Of a stretch of DNA of 34,725 nucleotides, positions 8,797 through 14,204 are shown piece by piece. The number at the start of each line of letters is the position of its first letter. Position 1 is the first letter of the stretch. This stretch comes from a virus. The stretch lies in the IMG/VR virus record IMGVR_UViG_3300007734_000611, positions 1-34,725 of that record; one strand, 5' to 3'. Position numbers and translations under genes: made by a program. The notes under the pieces were generated by a model. It was not told the origin of the DNA, did no database searches, and saw only the letters and a program-made list of their open reading frames with translations.

Positions 8797-9143
8797 AGTT
8801 CAAGGGGGTCAAAACCTAATTCTGTAGCGACTAAAGCGGCTCTGCGTCTAAAGGTTGCATCGTGCTTAGACCAGGCGGTTTCGGATTGATGCCGACTTGC
8901 ATGTATCATTTCATGGGCTACAGTTCTAATAACGGTGTCAAGATGCCCACATTTAGCCATTGAAACGCTTAAAGTGTGCGCCCAATCCTCGCCATCGTCA
9001 TAACAATAAGTCCCCATTGCGTCTGTGTCCCAATCTACTACAAAGTTAATTTCCTCTGGTAAAGGCAAATTCCACTTAGTAAATGGCTCACAATTACATA
9101 AAGTTACATATATCGAAGTAAGGATTTTGGGCGTTAATTTCAT
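8793..9143 (-). CDS. SprT-like zinc metallopeptidase
   Basis: A 116-residue protein with the zincin motif VAHEMIHASRH. HEMIH is at residues 77-81 and a likely third zinc ligand is H94 in KHDATF. This is the arrangement of SprT/Spartan-type proteases, which in cells degrade DNA-crosslinked proteins. The C-terminal zinc-ribbon found in bacterial SprT is missing, so only the catalytic core is kept. It is flanked by ATGA overlaps with the metallophosphoesterase upstream and the VRR-NUC-like nuclease downstream, which supports a DNA-linked job such as clearing proteins from DNA ends. No signal peptide is seen. Confidence 0.85.
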   Translation of the reverse strand: MKLTPKILTSIYVTLCNCEPFTKWNLPLPEEINFVVDWDTDAMGTYCYDDGEDWAHTLSVSMAKCGHLDTVIRTVAHEMIHASRHQSETAWSKHDATFRRRAALVATELGFDPLEL

Positions 9144-10123
9144 ACTTGATTAATACATCCTCTAAACTCAAACTCTCCGTTCTCTTCATCACTAACCATA
9201 ACCATTTCTGGCATTAACATTCTGCCTTGGTCAAATGAAAGTAATACAAATCCTGAACGCCAGTCTTTAGGTGAATCTTCGCAATATTCAAAACTTGAAG
9301 ACATTGGGTCAGCTAGACATCCAGTTTGAATCCCCCAAAACGTTCCTTGAAAATTTGAGATTGGTTGGCAAGCAAGCACGTGCGTATGCCCAGTAATAAT
9401 GTTTGTGTTTCCAGCCGCCAACAAATTTGAATAACCTGCCGTGCGGCCACCTTTATAACGGTGTTTTACTACGGTATCTTCACCAATCCAAAAGCTCCAA
9501 CAAGTTTCCCATTCGGGGAAATGGTATTTAAGGCTAAAACCGTCAACACCGCTATATTCAGGGACTTTGTTAACCAACCATGCTTCATAACGCATATCGT
9601 GGTTACCCAGTGTCCATATGAGTCTACAGCCAGCTGGTTTATGTTTAAATATTTCATCAAGATGATAACGACAAGCCTTTAATTCGTCTAATACGGTTGG
9701 TTTTTGGTCGTAATTAATAGATGGAAAACGGCTAAGAACTTGCCCGTCAAACGCATCGCCATTACAAATAATGACTTGAGGCTTAAATTCCTTAATCATT
9801 ATTAATAATGCTTTAAACGCTGTGGTGGTGGTATCGGTAAAGTGGGCATCACTAAAAACTATGACCCTTTTTACTTTATCAACATCTATGCCTCGCCTAA
9901 CATTATGGGGAGTTTGTTCTATTTTTTTAATTTTGACCTTTTTTTCTTCTCGTTGAGAATTAAAGGTAGGTAATTCAATCTTATGGCGCAATTCAATGGA
10001 TTGCCGTCTTGCAATCATAGACCTAGCATTTAAACCAAAATGTTTACCAACAAGAGTTGGACTACCTAATTCTTTCCAAACTTGAATAAATTCTTTATCA
10101 CTAATATTTGATTTAAATGGCAT
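9140..10123 (-). CDS. Calcineurin-like metallophosphoesterase with N-terminal helix-turn-helix-like region
   Basis: A 327-residue protein. Residues 83-250 carry the full metallophosphoesterase set: SDAH (91-94), GDAFDG (122-127), GNHD (173-176) and GHTH (245-248), which bind two metal ions. The first ~50 residues (DKEFIQVWKELGSPTLVGKHF, then LNARSMIARRQSIE) look like a helix-turn-helix, so it may be directed to DNA. Phosphodiesterase or nuclease activity is likely; the substrate is unknown. The start ATG at 10123 is preceded by AGGG, and the stop overlaps the SprT-like gene as ATGA. Confidence 0.88.
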   Translation of the reverse strand: MPFKSNISDKEFIQVWKELGSPTLVGKHFGLNARSMIARRQSIELRHKIELPTFNSQREEKKVKIKKIEQTPHNVRRGIDVDKVKRVIVFSDAHFTDTTTTAFKALLIMIKEFKPQVIICNGDAFDGQVLSRFPSINYDQKPTVLDELKACRYHLDEIFKHKPAGCRLIWTLGNHDMRYEAWLVNKVPEYSGVDGFSLKYHFPEWETCWSFWIGEDTVVKHRYKGGRTAGYSNLLAAGNTNIITGHTHVLACQPISNFQGTFWGIQTGCLADPMSSSFEYCEDSPKDWRSGFVLLSFDQGRMLMPEMVMVSDEENGEFEFRGCINQV

Positions 10124-10137
10124 AAAAGCCCTATAAG

Positions 10138-10425
10138 TTAACCTACACTAATAAATCCTTGTTCAAAAAGTTGACCAATGGTACTACGGTGTGCAGCCTC
10201 CCACACCTCAACCCTTTGGGCCTTGTCAAACGATTTGCCCTGGTCAATATTCGCATGACAACGATAACAGAGAGAGGCAATTCGATAATCTGCAGCTTTA
10301 AGTCCTCTACCTTTGCCGTCACGAAGCTGATTACTGTGCGCTGCAACAACTGTCCCATCTTCCATTCCGCATAATTGGCAAGGTAATTGTCTGGCTAATT
10401 CTAATAGTTTTTTATTACGATACAT
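10138..10425 (-). CDS. HNH-type recombination nuclease (YbcO/DUF1364-like)
   Basis: A 95-residue protein beginning MYRNKKLLELARQLPCQLC. CQLCGMEDGTVVAAHSNQ and later SLCYRCHANIDQG give four Cys plus His in the pattern of YbcO/DUF1364 proteins, small HNH-fold, metal-dependent DNases of lambdoid phages, often near recombination genes. I choose ATG 10425-10423 because it overlaps the preceding stop by only 11 bp. An upstream ATG at 10485 would add 20 residues but overlap the nuclease gene by 71 bp. It is the third nuclease-like gene of this cluster. Family recognition is from the residue pattern. Confidence 0.82.
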   Translation of the reverse strand: MYRNKKLLELARQLPCQLCGMEDGTVVAAHSNQLRDGKGRGLKAADYRIASLCYRCHANIDQGKSFDKAQRVEVWEAAHRSTIGQLFEQGFISVG

Positions 10426-10780
10426 TAGCCCACTTATACCATTCCGAGTAATACTCTTTAAACGAATTAAATCCGTTTCCAACATGGATACACCTTCCTT
10501 GTGGCTGCACTAAATAAAATTTATCAATAACAGTCTGTTTATCAGTATTTCCTATAATAATCAATACGATAAAGTTAGGTAAACCAGCTAGAGATTGTAA
10601 TAGTATCTTTTGTCCAGCGCTAACGGTTTCTTTAGGTCTTTTCCATTCCATAACCAAAAAACGCCCTTTTCGCTCACATATACCGTCTACATTTGAGGGT
10701 ACAAAGTTAGGGTTATCTAATATAAGACCCTTAAATTCACCATAATCGGTATGGGAAGGGTTTGAACGCATAAGTTTCAT
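10415..10780 (-). CDS. Small PD-(D/E)XK nuclease-like protein
   Basis: A 121-residue protein. The segment SNVDGICERKGRFLVMEWKR (residues 29-48) has the layout of a PD-(D/E)XK active site with D32, E45 and K47, followed by AGQKILLQSLAGLPNFIVLIII, the typical helix and strand after the motif. Restriction-endonuclease-like resolvases or phage nucleases with this core are common. The ATG at 10780 has no clear SD; an in-frame ATG nine bases downstream is an alternative. The stop overlaps the YbcO-like gene. The substrate is unknown. Confidence 0.75.
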   Translation of the reverse strand: MKLMRSNPSHTDYGEFKGLILDNPNFVPSNVDGICERKGRFLVMEWKRPKETVSAGQKILLQSLAGLPNFIVLIIIGNTDKQTVIDKFYLVQPQGRCIHVGNGFNSFKEYYSEWYKWANVS

Positions 10781-10782
10781 GT

Positions 10783-10947
10783 TTAATTTGTTTTTACGGC
10801 TTCATTATTTATAGCAAAAGACTGACATATTTTTAAAGCAATTCCAATTTGGTCGGCATGAGCATAAGACACAAAGGCATGACCAGCTTGCACAGCATAA
10901 TTAGCAACTGTAGCTGGCGTTATTGGAAGTCCATGATAATGTATCAT
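10783..10947 (-). CDS. 54-residue truncated relic of a larger phage protein (TGT/DpdA-like family suspected)
   Basis: Found by hand translation. ATG at 10947-10945 overlaps the preceding TGA (ATGA) and the frame reads MIHYHGLPITPATVAN, then AGHAFVSYAHADQIG and KICQSFAINNEAVKTN before TAA. It resembles the first ~50 residues of a larger phage family (about 200-250 residues) that I recall as continuing with a DNGAF motif and belonging near tRNA-guanine transglycosylase/DpdA proteins. Here the matching position reads NNEAV and the protein stops nine residues later, so the catalytic part is gone. The frame is coupled and may still be translated. The family link is from memory. Confidence 0.6.
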   Translation of the reverse strand: MIHYHGLPITPATVANYAVQAGHAFVSYAHADQIGIALKICQSFAINNEAVKTN

Positions 10948-11126
10948 TTCTCTTGTGCCTTTCTTAATATTGCTTTAGCAAATTCAATCACCAATCTGTA
11001 TTCAGAATAATGAAACATATCTGCCGCCATTTTTAATATTTCCTCATCTGTTAGTTCTTTTAGTTGGCTAGAATTAAACTCATGGTTTACTTTGTGCTTT
11101 TTAATTGATTTAATAATTGTGTTCAT
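10944..11126 (-). CDS. Small helical protein (60 residues), function unknown
   Basis: A 60-residue charged protein (MNTIIKSIKKHKVNHEFNSS, then LTDEEILKMAADMFHYSEYR) with no family I recognise. It is probably helical and soluble. Both ends are ATGA overlaps, with the 51-residue gene upstream and the 54-residue relic downstream, which is the main reason to accept it as a gene. Its place is between the methyltransferase block and the nuclease block of the early leftward operon. Confidence 0.62.
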   Translation of the reverse strand: MNTIIKSIKKHKVNHEFNSSQLKELTDEEILKMAADMFHYSEYRLVIEFAKAILRKAQEK

Positions 11127-11278
11127 AATGTAGCTATTTTGTCTTCTAATTCTTGGGCTACATCAGTTAAAGAACAAGCTAATTCATGGGCTTTATTAAA
11201 TTTTCTAGCTAATAAAGCGTCTAATAATTCTTTTTCTAAATTTTTAATTCTTAATAATGCGTCAGCCCAATCGTTCAT
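11123..11278 (-). CDS. 51-residue coiled-coil protein, function unknown
   Basis: Found by hand translation. ATG at 11278-11276 opens MNDWADALLRIKNLEKELLD and ends AQELEDKIATL with TGA. Heptad-like Leu/Ile spacing and many charged residues indicate an amphipathic helix or coiled coil. The start overlaps the stop of the 109-residue gene (ATGA), and the stop overlaps the next ATG (ATGA), which strongly supports translation. No enzymatic motif is seen. Confidence 0.7.
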   Translation of the reverse strand: MNDWADALLRIKNLEKELLDALLARKFNKAHELACSLTDVAQELEDKIATL

Positions 11279-11604
11279 CGTGTCATTTTCTCCAAGTTAC
11301 GGTTGCTTGCTTGTTCGGTTCGCCAAGCATCAAACTCCATTTGGGCTACAGTCATAGTCCATTTAAGCCGTTCTACATTTCTGGTGGCTAATCCAATAGC
11401 TTTGCAATGGTCTTGATATTCTTGGCTTGCGCTTGCATCACGCTCTTGAGCACCTAAACTTGATGCCCCAGACTCAATCATTTTAATTGCTTTAAGACTG
11501 CTCTTAAACGCATCTAACTCGGCTAATTGCCCCTTAGCAACTGAATAAGCATCTTTGTTGTCGTTAATTGTTTGAATTGCATCGTGTGGGTCAAAGTCGT
11601 TCAT
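11275..11604 (-). CDS. Conserved-looking phage protein, function unknown
   Basis: A 109-residue, helical, Ala/Glu/Gln-rich protein (SLGAQERDASASQEYQDHCK; LKWTMTVAQMEFDAWRTEQ). Proteins with a similar C-terminal pattern, W-x-hydrophobic repeats ending in a WRT.Q segment, occur near recombination and replication genes in other phages, but I know no function. The start ATG follows the TAA of the longer methyltransferase frame directly, and lies inside the last codons of the alternative methyltransferase frame (14-bp overlap), so either methyltransferase product would be coupled to it. Confidence 0.68.
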   Translation of the reverse strand: MNDFDPHDAIQTINDNKDAYSVAKGQLAELDAFKSSLKAIKMIESGASSLGAQERDASASQEYQDHCKAIGLATRNVERLKWTMTVAQMEFDAWRTEQASNRNLEKMTR

Positions 11605-12205
11605 TTAATAACTCCCAAGCTGTTGCTGCACATAAAGGGACTTGTCCATTTCCAATGGCTTTAAGTCTGTCCACCGTATCGGCCACCCCATTAACCACTC
11701 TACAAACATTGGGTTCGGTCGACCAGTTTTTTTTGTTATATCTCTCAAGGCTTGATTTAATGGATATTGTGCTGGTTGACCTGATGGCCTTATTGGTTTC
11801 CAATTTGCCATTGTTCCCCTTATTGCATCGCTTGCTCCTGGTGTCGACCATTGTTCCATTCGTTTTTTTAACGCTTTGCGACTGTTGCTGCCCCCGTCTA
11901 TTCCCGTTGTTGGAGTGTGAAAAAAATTCACATTGTTGGGTATTCTTTCCGACAATCCAAATTCGTTCTCTAAGATGGTTTGCGCCAACATCGGCTGCCG
12001 AAAGCACTCCCCATTCCGCATCGAACCCCATTTGAGCCAAATCTCCAAGGACAACTCCAAGTCCTCTAGAAGTGAGCATTGGGCTGTTTTCCACAAAGCA
12101 GTATTTGGGTCGTACTTCGCCAATAATTCTTGCCATGTGTTTCCACATTGAACTTCGGCTTCCAGTAATTCCCCCCCCCTTCCTGCTGCTGAGATGTCCT
12201 GGCAT
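11591..12205 (-). CDS. C5 methyltransferase catalytic C-terminal half in the other frame (frameshifted at the poly-C run)
   Basis: This open frame is shifted by one base from the N-terminal half and becomes continuous with it if the nine-base run at 12171-12179 has ten bases. It carries motif VI FVENSPML (38-45), a motif VIII-like NHLRERIWIVG (77-86) and motif IX/X-like RLKAIGNGQVPLCAATAW near the end. These are the parts missing from the 275-residue frame; the joined protein would be about 280 residues, a normal size for a small phage C5 enzyme. Its apparent ATG at 12205 is probably not used. Options are a sequencing or assembly error in the run, transcriptional or translational slippage, or a phase-variable gene. 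Its stop overlaps the next gene by 14 bp. Confidence 0.68.
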   Translation of the reverse strand: MPGHLSSRKGGGITGSRSSMWKHMARIIGEVRPKYCFVENSPMLTSRGLGVVLGDLAQMGFDAEWGVLSAADVGANHLRERIWIVGKNTQQCEFFSHSNNGNRRGQQQSQSVKKTNGTMVDTRSKRCNKGNNGKLETNKAIRSTSTISIKSSLERYNKKNWSTEPNVCRVVNGVADTVDRLKAIGNGQVPLCAATAWELLNERL

Positions 12206-12432
12206 GGAAATCCGCCAGATACAACATCAACAATTCCTTGCCATGGTTTTCCGTCAAAGGTTTGAACATCATCCCAAATCGGGAAAGGCGGGAGTATTTT
12301 GTCATTTTGTCTGGCGACAAGTACGCTAGCTGGGTAGGGTTCCCATTCGACTGCACAGACTGTTCTCCATCCAAGGAGATGTCCCCCAAGTATTCCTCCA
12401 CCAGCGCCTGCGAAAAGAGCCAACTCATTCAC
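11605..12432 (-). CDS. C5 cytosine DNA methyltransferase, N-terminal catalytic half with alternative C-terminus
   Basis: A 275-residue frame from GTG 12432-12430, which overlaps the upstream TGA (GTGA). It has motif I LFAGAGG (6-12) for SAM binding, an acidic motif II residue E29, a DD pair at 54-55, and motif IV GGFPCQDIS (73-81) with the catalytic Cys of cytosine-C5 methyltransferases. After nine G on the coding strand (residues 85-88) the frame loses the expected ENV/ENS motif. It reads instead SLLEDLELSLEIW, WGSMRNGECF and NPMFVEWLMGWPIRWTDLKP, a C-terminus I also recall from other phage methyltransferases. The catalytic C-terminus lies in the overlapping frame (separate entry). The function of this product alone is doubtful. 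Confidence 0.8.
   Translation of the reverse strand: MNELALFAGAGGGILGGHLLGWRTVCAVEWEPYPASVLVARQNDKILPPFPIWDDVQTFDGKPWQGIVDVVSGGFPCQDISAAGRGGELLEAEVQCGNTWQELLAKYDPNTALWKTAQCSLLEDLELSLEIWLKWGSMRNGECFRQPMLAQTILENEFGLSERIPNNVNFFHTPTTGIDGGSNSRKALKKRMEQWSTPGASDAIRGTMANWKPIRPSGQPAQYPLNQALRDITKKTGRPNPMFVEWLMGWPIRWTDLKPLEMDKSLYVQQQLGSY
12171..12179. repeat. Poly-C run of nine (poly-G in the methyltransferase message)
   Basis: Nine consecutive C on the + strand lie exactly at the junction between the two methyltransferase frames, in a genome that is otherwise AT-rich and where I noticed no longer G or C run. Ten bases would join motifs I-IV to motifs VI-X in one frame. Runs of this kind are prone to replication slippage and also to sequencing error. 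Confidence 0.9.
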
Positions 12433-12572
12433 TTAGCCGCCAATCCAAGGCCAACATTGCCTATAAAATAACCAATAAATGCTAGTCCTAAACCAACATT
12501 ACCTTTATTAAATAAGTCGATTGCTACGATTAAATAGACAATTCCGACTGTCCAGATGAGCCATTGAGCCAT
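12429..12572 (-). CDS. 47-residue inner-membrane protein with two predicted helices
   Basis: Found by hand translation. ATG at 12572-12570 with a strong SD (GGGG five bases upstream) opens MAQWLIWTVGIVYLIVAIDL, then FNKGNVGLGLAFIGYFIGNV and ends GLGLAAK. Two hydrophobic segments (about 4-20 and 26-44) are separated by a short polar FNKGN turn. The stop overlaps the GTG start of the methyltransferase (GTGA), and the start lies 43 bp inside the preceding frame. Its role is unknown; small early membrane proteins of phages often affect host envelope functions or superinfection. Confidence 0.72.
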   Translation of the reverse strand: MAQWLIWTVGIVYLIVAIDLFNKGNVGLGLAFIGYFIGNVGLGLAAK

Positions 12573-12727
12573 ATTCCCCATTCCCCCTTATTTCCTAGTA
12601 ACCATTGTTCTTTGTAATCTATTAATTGCTGTTCAGGTAATTTATGTTTAACAATGTATAAACGCCACCAATTTAGCCCTTTTTTGTGTCGTAAACTACA
12701 CAGAAATCGAACTCCGCACCGATGCAA
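12530..12727 (-). CDS. Small protein with CGVRFLCSLR motif, function unknown
   Basis: A 65-residue frame (HRCGVRFLCSLRHKKGLNWW, later HKLPEQQLIDYKEQWLLGNKGEWG) with a compact, conserved-looking pattern of Trp, Cys and basic residues. It overlaps the replication-associated gene. The start at TTG 12727-12725 (32-bp overlap) is preferred over ATG 12790 (95-bp overlap, which would add 21 residues of poor character). No family is recognised with confidence. It may belong to the group of short proteins encoded after phage replication genes. Confidence 0.6.
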   Translation of the reverse strand: MHRCGVRFLCSLRHKKGLNWWRLYIVKHKLPEQQLIDYKEQWLLGNKGEWGIWLNGSSGQSELSI

Positions 12728-13067
12728 GTCTACTTCTATATTGCTGCATTGATTCGCCTGGTCGTGGGTTAAGTCCAATTTTTTTACCATGTTCCATAGT
12801 AAGAGAATCGCTACTATACCAAGGAAGTTTAGGTCTTTCAGACTTAACTGTTAGGTCTATTTCATCCTCAAAACGCTCCTGATTGAGCCAGCTTGAGGGA
12901 TGGCTTATAAACTCTATATCGGTTTCTTTTTGCTTCCAGTATTGAATATGGTTAGGCAAAGCCTTTAACGCTTCCATTTGTTGTTTACTGGTAAGTTTAA
13001 GCCAAGCCGTTCTTGCCATTTTTTTACCCACTTTGCGAGGATATTGCTCCCAAAAATCATCAAACAT
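12696..13067 (-). CDS. Replication-associated protein (helicase-loader/primosome-like C-terminal type)
   Basis: A 123-residue protein. FDDFWEQYPRKVGKKMARTAW at the N-terminus, followed by ALPNHIQYWKQK and FISHPSSWLNQERFEDE, matches a module common at the C-terminus of phage replication-initiation or helicase-loader proteins (FW..YP.K..K..A...W, then F.PHP..WLN..RWEDE). Here it stands alone, without the usual winged-helix N-terminus. With no phage DNA polymerase present, it may recruit the host replisome; that is inference. SD GGAAG; start overlaps the preceding stop by eight bases. Confidence 0.72.
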   Translation of the reverse strand: MFDDFWEQYPRKVGKKMARTAWLKLTSKQQMEALKALPNHIQYWKQKETDIEFISHPSSWLNQERFEDEIDLTVKSERPKLPWYSSDSLTMEHGKKIGLNPRPGESMQQYRSRLASVRSSISV

Positions 13068-13290
13068 TTGCTTCCGCTATTTTTTTATCAACCAAAGTAA
13101 CCATTAAGTTAGCAATATAAAGGGCTTGACCTTCTCCATTAGTCGTTACATTAACTCCATTACCTTTAGCAATAATCGTAACCGTAGCAATAGTTTCGCC
13201 CTCTGCTTCAATTCTGTCCTCAGTAGTAAAAGTGGTCATTTTTTCCTCAATTATTTTGTCGCTTCCTACATTAGTAGTATAAGTTATCAT
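13060..13290 (-). CDS. Small Thr/Val-rich protein, function unknown
   Basis: A 76-residue protein (MITYTTNVGSDKIIEEKMTT ... TVTIIAKGNGVNVTTNGEGQ) whose alternating hydrophobic and Thr residues suggest beta strands, then a C-terminal helix. The chosen ATG (13290-13288) overlaps the lipoprotein stop as ATGA and has AAGGA seven bases upstream. A second ATG at 13239 has an even better SD (GAGGA) and would give 59 residues, so two products are possible. No family is recognised. Confidence 0.6.
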   Translation of the reverse strand: MITYTTNVGSDKIIEEKMTTFTTEDRIEAEGETIATVTIIAKGNGVNVTTNGEGQALYIANLMVTLVDKKIAEANV

Positions 13291-13433
13291 CCGCAAGTCC
13301 TTATCCAGTTATCCCCTGACTTCTGCATTACACAACCGTCAATCATTTCGTTTTGTTTGTATTCTTTAACGGTTACTTCTGATTTCTGGCAACCAAATAA
13401 CATTAAACAAAGTACGATTAAAAGTGCGTTCAT
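13287..13433 (-). CDS. Small lipoprotein (48 residues)
   Basis: Found by hand translation. ATG 13433-13431 gives MNALLIVLCLMLFGCQKSEV: a short hydrophobic signal ending in the lipobox LFGC, then a polar tail with two more Cys (DGCVMQ and RTCG) that could form a disulphide in the periplasm. Signal peptidase II would cut before Cys15, and the next residue is Gln, so outer-membrane sorting is possible. The start overlaps the preceding stop as TAATG and the stop overlaps the next ATG. It is not next to Rz, so it is not a spanin; superinfection exclusion or an envelope effect is a guess. Confidence 0.78.
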   Translation of the reverse strand: MNALLIVLCLMLFGCQKSEVTVKEYKQNEMIDGCVMQKSGDNWIRTCG

Positions 13434-13747
13434 TACCAGCCTTTAGGCGATTGTGGTTGCATTGGTGATGGTGGAATATAAACATTTGTGTTTATAGGCG
13501 AAACTAAAGGCGCTTCTATAGTTCCCTGATAATTTCCAGTTGCACCGTAGTAGTTTGTTTGATTACCGCTTGATTGCGCCATGCCCTGATATTGACCTTG
13601 TGGGCCGTAATAAGCTGCGGTATTGCCTGTTGATTGGACATTGCCCAGATATTGACCCTGTGGGCCAAAGATAGCTTGAGCGTAACTAAAGTTACAGACT
13701 AAGTATCCAACAATCATGCCTGCTGTAAAGTTTGCTAGTTGTTTCAT
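13433..13747 (-). CDS. Secreted protein with GPQGQYxG repeats
   Basis: A 104-residue protein. Residues 1-25 form a signal peptide (MKQLANFTAGMIVGYLVCNF, cleavage near SYAQA). The mature part holds three ~20-residue repeats built on YGPQGQYQG and related YGATGNYQG, followed by a proline-rich end (YIPPSPMQPQSP). Similar Gly/Tyr/Gln repeat proteins are found as exported proteins of unknown role in bacteria and phages. It is the first gene after a predicted promoter with an operator-like site, has a strong SD (GGGG), and is coupled by TAATG to the lipoprotein gene. Early export suggests envelope modification. Confidence 0.78.
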   Translation of the reverse strand: MKQLANFTAGMIVGYLVCNFSYAQAIFGPQGQYLGNVQSTGNTAAYYGPQGQYQGMAQSSGNQTNYYGATGNYQGTIEAPLVSPINTNVYIPPSPMQPQSPKGW

Positions 13748-13776
13748 TTGATTCCCCTTGGTTAAATTACAAGGGT

Positions 13777-13805
13777 AGTATGGTTAACTTATGTTAATAG
13801 GTCAA
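13777..13805 (-). promoter_or_regulatory. Predicted sigma70 promoter for the secreted-protein operon
   Basis: On the minus strand TTGACC (13805-13800), 17 bases, then CATACT (13782-13777). The -35 matches five of six consensus bases and the -10 four of six. Transcription would begin near 13770, giving a leader of about 22 nt before ATG 13747. An inverted repeat sits in the spacer. Confidence 0.6.
13784..13797. promoter_or_regulatory. Operator-like site O3 (TTAACTTATGTTAA)
   Basis: A 14-bp imperfect palindrome with perfect TTAAC/GTTAA arms, located between the -35 and -10 of the promoter at 13777-13805. It differs from the site at 15199-15212 only in three central bases, and closely resembles sites at 15146-15159 and 17139-17152. 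A protein bound here would block the promoter. Confidence 0.5.
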
Positions 13806-13808
13806 CAT

Positions 13809-13997
13809 TTATTTTATAGGTGTTTTCCCTATGTGTTGTAAATTTACAATTTCTGTACGCCACCAAACTTCACTTGCAATGTATGACTTTAAGTCTTGCC
13901 GTTTCGTGTAGTAGTAGGTTTCAGTTAAATTGTGGTTATTCCAACCACTTAGTCCTGTAGGCAGGGGTGTAATTTCTAATTCCATTAAATCATTCAT
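13809..13997 (-). CDS. Small protein rich in Tyr and Trp, function unknown
   Basis: A 62-residue protein (MNDLMELEITPLPTGLSGWN ... TYYYTKRQDLKSYIASEVWW) that I do not recognise. ATG 13997-13995 is preferred because GGAG lies eight bases upstream. The frame stays open to a GTG at 14087 (92 residues), which has no good SD and would run into the structured region. The gene ends just upstream of the predicted promoter at 13777-13805, so it may belong to the transcript that starts at the regulator gene. Confidence 0.55.
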   Translation of the reverse strand: MNDLMELEITPLPTGLSGWNNHNLTETYYYTKRQDLKSYIASEVWWRTEIVNLQHIGKTPIK

Positions 13998-14096
13998 ATC
14001 TCTTTCTCCATAGAACGACCAACCATCATTGATGGGTTTTATGCAAGTGATGTATGCCGTTTCAAGGCTGTCCAAGTCGGCTTGCACCGATTACTT

Positions 14097-14144
14097 GAGG
14101 GTTTTGCAGGTGTCGACCCTCGCTCCAGTTCATTCACTAACTGG
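14097..14144. other. Two small hairpins downstream of the interleaved repeat element
   Basis: Perfect six-base arms GAGGGT/ACCCTC (14097-14102 with 14116-14121) and CCAGTT/AACTGG (14125-14130 with 14139-14144) follow one another within 50 bases. Together with the element at 14205-14332 they make most of the 350-bp stretch 13998-14348 look like structured RNA and not coding sequence. No T-tract follows either hairpin. Confidence 0.5.
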
Positions 14145-14204
14145 CCTCAACCCCATCTAACCTATTTCGCTGGTTTTTTGCGACACGGTAACCCGAATAT
14201 AACG

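Noticed and set aside
12066-12428. Third frame over the methyltransferase N-terminus (120 residues from ATG 12428)
   Set aside because: It has no methyltransferase motifs and reads as a shadow of the GTG-started frame, whose motifs I and IV are clear.
14088-14180. Possible tRNA (GGTCGACACC looks like a T-arm)
   Set aside because: No acceptor stem or anticodon arm can be built around it; the segment is explained by a simple GAGGGT/ACCCTC hairpin.
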